Shown here piece after piece: positions 17,671 through 25,364 of a stretch of DNA of 64,000 nucleotides. A model generated the notes under the pieces. That model was not told where the DNA came from. It did no database searches and saw only the letters and a program-made list of their open reading frames with translations. The position numbers were made by a program, and so were the translations under genes. Origin of the DNA: Dictyoglomus sp. NZ13-RE01 (GTDB taxonomy: Bacteria > Dictyoglomota > Dictyoglomia > Dictyoglomales > Dictyoglomaceae); NCBI GenBank assembly GCA_002878375.1, contig NIRF01000004.1, positions 1 to 64,000 of the forward strand, written 5' to 3'. Each line of letters begins with the position of its first letter. The first letter of the stretch is position 1.

Positions 17671-18529
17671 TTTTTCTTATATACACTCGTGAAATTAATT
17701 TAGTCCCCTTTCCTACCTGGGACTCTATTTTCAAATCATCAGAACAATTTTTAATATTTGGAAGTCCCATTCCAGCCCCAAATCCCATTTCTCTAATATT
17801 ATCTGGAGCTGTAGAGTATCCAGGTTGCATGGCAAGCTCAATATCAGGAATTCCAGGCCCCTCATCTTCCGCTATTATCTCAATAACTTCAGGAGAAAGA
17901 AAGACCCTTAACACACCTCTATAAGCATGAATAACTATGTTCATTTCTGCTTCATAAGTAATAATTGCAACTCTCCTAATTATTGCAGGATCAACCCCTA
18001 ACTGCTGTAATGCTTTTTTAACAGCGGAAGAAGCCATACCGGCAGATGAGAAGTCTCCTCCCAAGACTGGATATTCCAAAACTAATGGCTCTATTTCTGA
18101 TTTTTTCTCAATCTTAATTTCTTTTTCTTCTACATCCAACAGTTTAATAACAATATCCCTTGTACTTAATATTCCTATTGGTTCTCCATTATCATTTATC
18201 ACAGGAAACCTTCCAAATCTATATTGTCTAAAAAGACATAATGCAGTATATAAATTATCATCAGGTTTTAAATATTTCGGATCCTTTACCATATATTTTG
18301 AACATGGTGCATTTAAATCTCCATTTACTAATGCAGAAATAACATTCTCTACAGTAACTAAACCTATCATCTTCCCAATATCATTCACTACAGGTAGACC
18401 ATCAATTCTTTTAATCCTCATAATCTCTTGAATTGATCTCATATCATGGTAAGATGTAACTTTAACAATATCAGTATTCATTATTTCTTTTACCTTAATT
18501 GACTCAAAAAATTCTTTTGGAATTCTCAA
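17663..18529 (-). CDS. CBS-pair protein fused to an anti-sigma-type GHKL ATPase
   Basis: A 288-residue protein. Two CBS domains (about 14-130: VKEIMNTDIVKVTSYHDMRS and CSKYMVKDPKYLKPDDNLY) usually bind adenine nucleotides. They are followed by an RsbW/SpoIIAB-like ATPase domain with N box EAEMNIVIHAY, G1 DEGPGIPD and G2 GFGAGMGLPN. The layout suggests energy- or nucleotide-dependent switching of a partner, possibly the hydrogenase-like protein whose gene overlaps it by eight bases. Such fusions recur next to DRTGG genes in hydrogenase clusters of anaerobes. Confidence 0.85.
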   Translation of the reverse strand: MRIPKEFFESIKVKEIMNTDIVKVTSYHDMRSIQEIMRIKRIDGLPVVNDIGKMIGLVTVENVISALVNGDLNAPCSKYMVKDPKYLKPDDNLYTALCLFRQYRFGRFPVINDNGEPIGILSTRDIVIKLLDVEEKEIKIEKKSEIEPLVLEYPVLGGDFSSAGMASSAVKKALQQLGVDPAIIRRVAIITYEAEMNIVIHAYRGVLRVFLSPEVIEIIAEDEGPGIPDIELAMQPGYSTAPDNIREMGFGAGMGLPNIKNCSDDLKIESQVGKGTKLISRVYIRKNE

Positions 18530-18888
18530 AGAACCCCTTCAACCTTCCTTCCCTTTAATCCTGCATTATATAACTTCCCACAAGCCTCATACATGGGATA
18601 CTTTGTTCTAAGAAGAGGAATATTTAATTTTCTTGCAAGCTCTATAGTTTCTTGAGGTGGCATTTTTCCCCTTACAAATACAATTGCAGACAGATCGAGC
18701 ATTTCTGCTGTCCTAATAACCTGAGGCGTAACAAGACCAGTAAGAAGAAGAGCTCCACCCTCCCCTAATAATGCAAGAGCATCACTCATTAGATCTGCTG
18801 CACCAGCAATCTTTATCTCCCGATCTAATTCGTTTTCCCCCACAAGAACTTCTGCCTCAAGAATATCTTTTACTTCTCTCAGTTTCAT
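18526..18888 (-). CDS. DRTGG-domain protein (first of three)
   Basis: A 120-residue stand-alone DRTGG domain and first gene of the ten-gene operon. Core segments: MKLREVKDILEAEVLVGEN, GAADLMSDALAL, LLTGLVTPQVIRTAEMLDL and LLRTKYPMYEACGKLYNAGLKG. It overlaps the CBS/ATPase gene by four bases. It is closest to the protein at 15617-16000. Ligand unknown. Confidence 0.82.
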   Translation of the reverse strand: MKLREVKDILEAEVLVGENELDREIKIAGAADLMSDALALLGEGGALLLTGLVTPQVIRTAEMLDLSAIVFVRGKMPPQETIELARKLNIPLLRTKYPMYEACGKLYNAGLKGRKVEGVL

Positions 18889-18912
18889 ATTCTACCTCTC
18901 CATTTAGCTTTA

Positions 18913-18942
18913 ATTTAACCATGAAATAGTTATTATTGTCAA
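18913..18942 (-). promoter_or_regulatory. Promoter of the hydrogenase-type operon
   Basis: On the minus strand TTGACA (18937-18942) and TTAAAT (18913-18918) are spaced by 18 bases, about 25 bases before the first DRTGG start codon. It lies back to back with the patatin promoter. Confidence 0.65.
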
Positions 18943-18963
18943 TTAAAACAATATTAATGATAT

Positions 18964-18992
18964 TTGACTTTATCCTCAAAAAGCTTTATAAA
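18964..18992 (+). promoter_or_regulatory. Promoter of the patatin gene, predicted leaderless transcript
   Basis: TTGACT (18964-18969) and TATAAA (18987-18992) are spaced by 17 bases. Transcription would begin at about 18999-19001, which is the ATG itself. No SD lies before the ATG. Confidence 0.6.
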
Positions 18993-19000
18993 TATTTATT

Positions 19001-19930
19001 ATGAGAGATATAAAAATAGGTTTAGTATTAGGAAGCGGAGGGGCTAAAGGACTCTCCCATATTGGAGTTCTTAAAGTCTTAGAAAGGGAAGGCATAGAGA
19101 TAAATTATATATCTGGAAGTAGCATTGGAGCCTTAGTCGGTGGTTTTTATTCAAAAGGCTATTCCTCCTATGAATTAGAAAAAATTGCATTAAGTTTAAC
19201 AAAAAAAGATTTCTACGAGTTATTAGATTTCTCTCCATCTCTACAGGGAATAATATTAGGAGATAAAATATTAGATTTTTTGAAGAATTATTTAGATGAT
19301 ATTGAATTTTCAGAGCTAAAAATTCCTTTTATAGCTATTTCTGTAGATTTAATTACAGGGAGTAAAATTATATTCAAAGAAGGAAAATTAATTCATGCAA
19401 TAAGAAGTAGTATTTCAATACCTGTAATTTTCAAACCTTATCAATACAATGACAAACTGCTCATTGATGGTGGGGTTTTATCACCTCTTCCTGTAGAGGA
19501 ATTAAAAGAATTATTCAAACCAGATATAATAATTGCAGTAAATCTACAAAGCTCTCCCTCCTACGATCCAAATGCAAAAAATACATTTCCTGAGATTCCT
19601 ATAGAACCAAAGACCTTTTCAGAAAAAGTAATTTATAGATTATCACAAGCCCAAGTATTTAAAGAGTTTCAAAAGAGATTAAATCCTTTGTTAAATCCCT
19701 CACTTTTCGAAGTTTTAATGCAAACCATAAATATCATGAATTGGGAATTAACAAGAAAGAATATGGCCCTTGCGGATATAGTTATAAACCCACAAGTATC
19801 AAACTACAAAACTTTTGACTTTGATAAAGGAAAAGAGCTAATTGCCTTAGGAGAAGAGGCAACCTATAAAGTAATTGATAAAATCAGAGAGAAAATAAAG
19901 AAAAAGAAGAGAAAATTCCCTTGGTTTTAA
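19001..19930 (+). CDS. Patatin-like phospholipase, RssA/YlbK type
   Basis: A 309-residue cytoplasmic or peripheral lipid acyl hydrolase with a Ser-Asp dyad. The oxyanion loop GSGGAKGLSHIG is near residue 13, the nucleophile elbow is SGSSIGALVGG, and the catalytic Asp is in LLIDGGVLSPLP. The C-terminus is Lys-rich. It has its own promoter with no room for an SD, so it is probably translated from a leaderless message. Its end overlaps the convergent nitroreductase by four bases. Confidence 0.9.
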   Translation: MRDIKIGLVLGSGGAKGLSHIGVLKVLEREGIEINYISGSSIGALVGGFYSKGYSSYELEKIALSLTKKDFYELLDFSPSLQGIILGDKILDFLKNYLDDIEFSELKIPFIAISVDLITGSKIIFKEGKLIHAIRSSISIPVIFKPYQYNDKLLIDGGVLSPLPVEELKELFKPDIIIAVNLQSSPSYDPNAKNTFPEIPIEPKTFSEKVIYRLSQAQVFKEFQKRLNPLLNPSLFEVLMQTINIMNWELTRKNMALADIVINPQVSNYKTFDFDKGKELIALGEEATYKVIDKIREKIKKKKRKFPWF

Positions 19931-20433
19931 TAAAATCTCACAATATCATTTAATGGCACTCTCGGTCTTGGAGCAGGATTTTCTGCTGGATATCCCAATG
20001 TCATAAGTTGTATTATTTCTGCCTCTTCTGGTAATCCTAAGACTTTTCTAACTTTATCTGGATAAAAGGAACCAATCCAACATGTTCCAAGCCCCTCTTC
20101 TACTGCTTGAAGATGCATATGAGTTAAAGCAATAGCCACATCTATATAATGAGCAGGAACCCCACATCTCATGACATAATCTTTATCTAACGTATAAGCC
20201 ACAATAATTACAGGTGCAGATAACATAAAAGGCTGATGGGGAGAAGCTTCTTTCACTAATTCTTCTCTCTTCTCCTTACTAATTACTACTGCAAATCTCC
20301 ATTCCTGCCTATTTCTTGCAGAAGGAGCAAGCCTACCTGCCTCAAGAACTCTTAACAATTTTTCCTTCTCAACTTCTTTAGGAAGATATTTTCTTATACT
20401 TCTTCTCTCTTTAATAGCCTCAAATACCTCCAT
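19927..20433 (-). CDS. Nitroreductase-family FMN oxidoreductase
   Basis: A 168-residue NAD(P)H:FMN oxidoreductase of the short nitroreductase type. Visible are the N-terminal FMN-binding RRSIRKYLPKEV motif, PSARNRQEWRFAVV, the dimer segment LTHMHLQAVEEGLGTCWIGSF and the C-terminal LMTLGYPAENP. The physiological substrate is unknown. It overlaps the end of htpX by 14 bases, so it is the third gene of the lemA-htpX unit. Confidence 0.88.
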   Translation of the reverse strand: MEVFEAIKERRSIRKYLPKEVEKEKLLRVLEAGRLAPSARNRQEWRFAVVISKEKREELVKEASPHQPFMLSAPVIIVAYTLDKDYVMRCGVPAHYIDVAIALTHMHLQAVEEGLGTCWIGSFYPDKVRKVLGLPEEAEIIQLMTLGYPAENPAPRPRVPLNDIVRFY

Positions 20434-21352
20434 ACTCTCCTCCTTTCTCTAACTTTCTCCATCTTTCCCCCATCATTCTTAACCTTTTTATTCTTTCCTC
20501 AATAGGTGGATGAGTATTAAATAAATTACTAAAGCCTCCTTTTTTTAGAGGATTAACAATATATAAGGGAGCAGTCATATAATTTACATTTTTAACAGGT
20601 AAATCACTTTCAGCAATTTTCTCTAAAGCAGAAGCAAGCCCTTCAGGATATCGAGTTAACATAGCAGAGCCAGCATCAGCTAAGTATTCTCTCTGTCTTG
20701 ATAAAGCAAACCTCAAAAGAGTTGCTAAAAGGGGGGATATTATGGCTATTAATAATGCTATTAAACCCAATATATTTTCATCTCTATCTTTACTTCTCCT
20801 TTTTCCATAATAAAAACTTTTTTTCAAGACATCTCCAAGAATAACTATCATGCCAACCATGACAGCACATATAGTTTGTAGTCTAACATCATAGTTTTTT
20901 ATATGGGAAATTTCATGCCCAATAACTCCCTCAAGTTCTAATCTATTTAATCTTTCCAATAAACCCGTTGTAACAGCTATGGCACTGTTATTAGGATCTC
21001 TTCCTGTAGCAAAAGCATTTGGAGAAGGATCATCAATCACATATATCTTAGGGGTGGGAATTCCTCCTGCAATACTTAAGCCCTCTACCACATTGATTAA
21101 ATAAGGATATTCTTCTTTCTTAGGCTCTCTTGCTCCACTAATAGAGAGAATTATTTTATCGCTATTATAATAAGCATAATAGTTAATTATTATGACTAAA
21201 AGTAATGAAAGTATTATTGAGAGAGAGCCAAGCTCAAGCCAATAGCAAATAGCATAGATTACTATGAAAAGTAATAGAGAAACTAAAGTTACAATGATCC
21301 AACTTTTTCTTCTATTGGCAGAGATAGCCTCATAAAAAGTAAAAGGTCTCAT
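20420..21352 (-). CDS. htpX: Membrane zinc metalloprotease HtpX, M48 family
   Basis: A 310-residue inner-membrane protease that degrades misfolded membrane proteins. It has two N-terminal membrane segments and an active site GHEISHIKNYD (HEXXH). Another hydrophobic pair follows the active site, then REYLADAGSA with the third zinc ligand Glu, and a C-terminal THPPIEERI. It overlaps the end of lemA by four bases; lemA-htpX pairs are common in bacteria. Confidence 0.92.
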   Translation of the reverse strand: MRPFTFYEAISANRRKSWIIVTLVSLLLFIVIYAICYWLELGSLSIILSLLLVIIINYYAYYNSDKIILSISGAREPKKEEYPYLINVVEGLSIAGGIPTPKIYVIDDPSPNAFATGRDPNNSAIAVTTGLLERLNRLELEGVIGHEISHIKNYDVRLQTICAVMVGMIVILGDVLKKSFYYGKRRSKDRDENILGLIALLIAIISPLLATLLRFALSRQREYLADAGSAMLTRYPEGLASALEKIAESDLPVKNVNYMTAPLYIVNPLKKGGFSNLFNTHPPIEERIKRLRMMGERWRKLEKGGEYGGI

Positions 21353-21903
21353 TGAGTAAAACTAACTTTAAATGGCTCTCTTTCTTTAGCTTCTTTTATC
21401 TCGAAATATTCTCTTGGTTTAAAGTTAAATATACTTGCAACGATATTATTTGGGAAAATTTCTAAGGACTGATTGTATATCATTACAATATCATTGTAAA
21501 ACTGTCTGGCATAAGCAATTTTTGACTCTGTTCCTGCCAATTCTTCCTGCAACATGATAAAGTTTTGATTGGCTTTAAGCTCCGGATAATTTTCTGCAAG
21601 AGCGAAGAGAGTTTTTAATGTCCCTGATAACCCTTCATTTGCCTCAGCAGCTTCCCCTGGAGTCTTCGCCCCAATCATTTGAGATCTGTACAAGGCTATC
21701 TTCTCAAAAATCTCCTTTTCATGAGACATATAACCCTTTACTGTTTCTACTAAATTAGGAATTAAATCATATCTTCTTTTTAATTGTACATCAATTTGAG
21801 CCCAAGCATTATCAACTCTATTCTTTAAGACCACTAATCTATTGTATATAGCAATAAAAAGAATTATCAAAACCCCTATTATACCTAAAATTATCCACAT
21901 CAT
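21349..21903 (-). CDS. LemA family membrane protein
   Basis: A 184-residue protein with one N-terminal membrane helix and a cytoplasmic or extracytoplasmic helical domain. The family pattern is clear: YNRLVVLKNRVDNAWAQIDVQLKRRYDLIPNLVETVKGY and the late ARQFYNDIVMIYN-x-FP segment. Biochemical role is unknown; it is often coupled to HtpX, as here. A TATAAT -10 box (21932-21937) precedes it with a poor -35. Confidence 0.9.
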   Translation of the reverse strand: MMWIILGIIGVLIILFIAIYNRLVVLKNRVDNAWAQIDVQLKRRYDLIPNLVETVKGYMSHEKEIFEKIALYRSQMIGAKTPGEAAEANEGLSGTLKTLFALAENYPELKANQNFIMLQEELAGTESKIAYARQFYNDIVMIYNQSLEIFPNNIVASIFNFKPREYFEIKEAKEREPFKVSFTQ

Positions 21904-21955
21904 ATTCTGCCTCCCAAAAAGAATTTTTTTAATTATATCATGATAAATAAAAATC

Positions 21956-22963
21956 CTAAAATCTGATCTCTATTGTTTTATCTCGATTAAGTAAATTTTG
22001 AACAGCAGAAAGTGGGGAAAGATTTTCATATAATACATAATAGGTTTGTTCAGTTATAGGCATATCTACATTATAAATTTTCGACAATTCATAGACTGCT
22101 TTCGTAGTTTTTACTCCCTCAACAACCATCCCTATAGAGCTTAATACTTCATCAAGTTTTTTCCCTTTTCCAATCTCGATTCCTGCCCTTCTGTTCCTTG
22201 AATACCAACTGGTACAAGTAACTATTAAATCTCCTAATCCAGTTAAACCACTAAAGGTTATAGGATTTGCACCTAACTTTACTCCTAATCTTGTTATCTC
22301 TGCTAAGCCTCTTGTAATCAAGGCTGCTTTAGCATTATCTCCAAAACCTATTCCCTCAAGAATACCTGTTGCCAAAGCAATTACATTTTTTAAAGCTCCT
22401 CCTAATTCCACTCCTACCAGATCGTTATTAGTATATATTCTCAAAGTTGGCAACATAAAAGTCTCTTGCACATATTCCTGAATTTTTTTATTAAAAGCTG
22501 ATACCACAAGAGCAGTAGGCATATTTCTTGAGACTTCTTCTGCATGACTTGGTCCTGAGATTACTGAATAATTCAGATAATTCGCAGGCATTTCTTCCTG
22601 ATACACTTCTGATAAACGATATAACGTATCTACTTCCAATCCCTTAGCTCCATTGACTACAACCGTTTCTTTTCTTATATAAGGTTTTGCTAATTTTAAT
22701 ATTTCTCGGAAAGCATGAGATGGAACTGTAAATAGAACAATATCTGACTTATATAAAGCCTTCTCCAAATCTGCCTCTAAGTCTACATTATGAGGAATTT
22801 TTATACCTAACAAATATTTCTTGTTTTCTCTATCCTTTTCAATTTCCTCTATAAGTTGTTTATTTTTATTCCAAAGCCTAATTTTATAACCCTTTTGAGA
22901 AAGAACTATTGACAGAGCAGTTCCCCAACTTCCTGCCCCTAAAACTGTTATAATCTTTTCCAT
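21956..22963 (-). CDS. gpsA: NAD(P)-dependent glycerol-3-phosphate dehydrogenase
   Basis: Reduces dihydroxyacetone phosphate to sn-glycerol 3-phosphate for phospholipid synthesis; cytoplasmic. It is 335 residues with the N-terminal Rossmann motif GAGSWGTALS, followed by FTVPSHAFRE, SGPSHAEEV, the catalytic Lys segment ELGGALKNVIALATG, and SGLTGLGDLIVTC. It sits one base after ahcY at the end of the reverse gyrase operon. Confidence 0.95.
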   Translation of the reverse strand: MEKIITVLGAGSWGTALSIVLSQKGYKIRLWNKNKQLIEEIEKDRENKKYLLGIKIPHNVDLEADLEKALYKSDIVLFTVPSHAFREILKLAKPYIRKETVVVNGAKGLEVDTLYRLSEVYQEEMPANYLNYSVISGPSHAEEVSRNMPTALVVSAFNKKIQEYVQETFMLPTLRIYTNNDLVGVELGGALKNVIALATGILEGIGFGDNAKAALITRGLAEITRLGVKLGANPITFSGLTGLGDLIVTCTSWYSRNRRAGIEIGKGKKLDEVLSSIGMVVEGVKTTKAVYELSKIYNVDMPITEQTYYVLYENLSPLSAVQNLLNRDKTIEIRF

Positions 22964-22964
22964 T

Positions 22965-24209
22965 TTATACTTCCCAACTTTTTAAATACTTTTTCTGCTC
23001 TTCCGTTAACAGATCCCATTTTATCCCCATACTTTCTAATTTTCTTTTCGCTATATTCTCCTCTATTTCTCTTGGAACATCTATAACAGAATGTGGTAAA
23101 TTTCTCCCCTTCTTATTTAACCAAAGCATTACCAAATACTGAACTGCAAAAGACAAATCCATAATTTCAACAGGATGTCCATCCCCTCCTGCAAGATTTA
23201 GAAGTCTACCTTCTGCAATCACATATATTCTTCTTCCATTTGGGAGAAGATACTCCATTATATTTTCTCTTACTTCTTTCTTCTCCTTTTTTATCTTTTC
23301 TAATCCCTCCATATCAATCTCTACGTTAAAATGTCCAGCATTAGCTAAAATTGCTCCATCCTTCATAGAAAGAAAATGTTCTTCCCTTATAACCTTACAA
23401 TTTCCTGTAGCAGTTATAAAAACATCTCCTATCTTTGCAGCATCATCTATTGGCATTACTTCAAATCCTTCCATGACTGCTTCCATAGCCTTAACAGGAT
23501 CTACTTCTGTAACAATAACTCTCGCCTTCATTCCTTGTAACTTTTGGGCTAAACCCCTTCCAACCCATCCAAAACCGGATATAACAAAAACTTTACCTCC
23601 CACTAAAAGATTCGTATTCCTCATAAAAGAAGCTAATGCAGATTCTCCTGTTCCATATCTATTATCAAAAAGGAATTTTACCCGTGCATTATTTACTGCT
23701 ACCACAGGAAAGGGAAGTCCTTTTTCCTCTAAAAGTGCTTTTGCCCTGATAACTCCTGTGGTAGTTTCTTCTCCAACTCCAATAACCCTTTCCTTCAATG
23801 AGGGAAATTCTTTTAAAAGAGTTGTTGTAAGATCAAAGCCATCGTCTATCAAAATATCTGGCTTTAATCTTAAAACTTCTCTTAAATTTTCTTTGTATTC
23901 ATCAATAGTTTCCCCCCTCCAAGCAAACACCTCTATGCCTTCCTTTACTAAACTTGCGCAAACATCATCTTGGGTTGACAGAGGATTACTACCACATAAT
24001 GCAATATTAGCTCCTGCATTTTTTAAAGCTAAAGCCAGACATGCAGTTTTTGCCTCTATATGTATACACATTCCAATAGTTTTTCCTAATAAGGGTTTGT
24101 GTAATCCATAATCTTTATCTAAAGAATTTAAAACAGGCATGTGAATTTTTGCCCAATAAATCTTTTTATCCCCTTCCCCCCATAATCTACTATCCTTTAT
24201 TTTGCTCAT
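22965..24209 (-). CDS. ahcY: Adenosylhomocysteinase
   Basis: Hydrolyses S-adenosylhomocysteine to adenosine and homocysteine, recycling the product of methyl transfers. It is 414 residues, the short form found in archaea and Thermotoga. It shows HIEAKTACLA, the VNNARVKFLFDNRYGTGES active-site region, the NAD-binding GFGWVGRGLA, and NAGHFNVEID. It overlaps the HTH regulator gene by four bases. Confidence 0.94.
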   Translation of the reverse strand: MSKIKDSRLWGEGDKKIYWAKIHMPVLNSLDKDYGLHKPLLGKTIGMCIHIEAKTACLALALKNAGANIALCGSNPLSTQDDVCASLVKEGIEVFAWRGETIDEYKENLREVLRLKPDILIDDGFDLTTTLLKEFPSLKERVIGVGEETTTGVIRAKALLEEKGLPFPVVAVNNARVKFLFDNRYGTGESALASFMRNTNLLVGGKVFVISGFGWVGRGLAQKLQGMKARVIVTEVDPVKAMEAVMEGFEVMPIDDAAKIGDVFITATGNCKVIREEHFLSMKDGAILANAGHFNVEIDMEGLEKIKKEKKEVRENIMEYLLPNGRRIYVIAEGRLLNLAGGDGHPVEIMDLSFAVQYLVMLWLNKKGRNLPHSVIDVPREIEENIAKRKLESMGIKWDLLTEEQKKYLKSWEV

Positions 24210-24619
24210 AATTTACTTATTACCCCTTCTAATTTTTCTAATATTTCCAAAAGCTCCTTTTTTATCTCTGAATATTTAGAGGGACTTGCAAGAATTGCAT
24301 CAATATCAAGCTCTCCAGATTTTAGCATTTCAAAAGTTTCATTAATTAACTTACCTGCCTTTGAAGTACCTTTTATATGTTCTCTAATTGTGGCTTCTGT
24401 TCTCCCAAGCTCATCCGCAATTTGAGAGACAGTCATATTAGCCTTAGCCCTGGCAAGTGCTCCTGCTGCTACCGCAAGACTATCTACCCAGGTAAGCCTT
24501 TCTGAAGAGTTTCTTATCTCTTCCATCACTTCTTTTCTAAAAAGGGTACCGACAAGAAGGGCAGTTTCTAACTTATGAATCTCTTCCCTACTAATAGGAT
24601 TGAAAGTTAAATCCAACAT
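24206..24619 (-). CDS. Archaeal-type HTH transcriptional regulator (COG1318-like)
   Basis: A 137-residue putative DNA-binding protein. A conserved N-terminal segment (REEIHKLETALLVGTLFRKEV, then ERLTWVDSLAVAAGALARAKA) precedes a helix-turn-helix (MTVSQIADELGRTEATIREHIKG), then GKLINETFEMLKSGEL. This architecture is best known to me from archaeal genomes, where it often stands near KaiC-type ATPases; the family assignment is from memory. It lies 19 bases after the KaiC gene and overlaps ahcY. Confidence 0.7.
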   Translation of the reverse strand: MLDLTFNPISREEIHKLETALLVGTLFRKEVMEEIRNSSERLTWVDSLAVAAGALARAKANMTVSQIADELGRTEATIREHIKGTSKAGKLINETFEMLKSGELDIDAILASPSKYSEIKKELLEILEKLEGVISKL

Positions 24620-24638
24620 GGCTCTCCACCTCCTTTAA

Positions 24639-25346
24639 TTAATCTATATGAACTACAATTCCCTTATCAGTAATATCAAAGGGATGCCTTTTCATAGAAT
24701 GGGCAGTCCCCCTCATCTTCCATACAACAAGACTTCTCTTCAATACACCATCTATCTCATCCAAGTCCAGTCTAATAATCCCATCTACACCATGTTCAAC
24801 TCCAGGACCACCAAATCCCTTCTCAGTAACCGAAACCTGACTCACGAAGAGAGAAGTACATCCAAGTCCTGCTAAAACCTTCTTTAACTGAAAGATAACA
24901 CTCCTCGCCATCATAGGTTTTGAAATATAAAGGGTTGTTACAGAATCGATAACAACTCTTTTCGCTTGATGTTCTTTAATGGCTCTTCTTAATACATCAA
25001 TTAACTCCCTCTCATCACCAATATCTTTCACAATATATTCCTCATATTCTGCACTACTTCCAATTCCCCCAGTAAAACCATCTACAATTACAAAAAGCCC
25101 ATCCTTCTCATAAGTCTCAACATCCCAACCAAACTGTTCCATATTCTTCCTAATCTGTAGAGGATGTTCCTCTAATGCAAGATAAACACCAGCTTCTCCA
25201 TTTTGTAGTCCATTCCATAAAAATTGTTGGCTAAAAATCGTCTTTCCTGTCCCAGGACCTCCAGAAAGTAACACAATATTTCTCTCTGGTATTCCTCCAT
25301 ATAGAATCTCATCCATTCCGGGAATTCCTGTCCTAACCTTTCTCAT
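24639..25346 (-). CDS. Single-domain KaiC-like RecA-superfamily ATPase, archaeal type
   Basis: A 235-residue ATPase with one KaiC domain. It starts [19 protein letters not shown], then Walker A GGPGTGKT, catalytic Glu pair ALEEHPLQI, Walker [12 protein letters not shown] and a late [17 protein letters not shown] segment. This short form is abundant in Archaea and rare in bacteria; its function there is poorly known. It is 18 bases downstream of reverse gyrase, and the HTH gene follows at once. Confidence 0.87.
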   Translation of the reverse strand: MRKVRTGIPGMDEILYGGIPERNIVLLSGGPGTGKTIFSQQFLWNGLQNGEAGVYLALEEHPLQIRKNMEQFGWDVETYEKDGLFVIVDGFTGGIGSSAEYEEYIVKDIGDERELIDVLRRAIKEHQAKRVVIDSVTTLYISKPMMARSVIFQLKKVLAGLGCTSLFVSQVSVTEKGFGGPGVEHGVDGIIRLDLDEIDGVLKRSLVVWKMRGTAHSMKRHPFDITDKGIVVHID

Positions 25347-25364
25347 AATCCTCCACCTCCTTTC

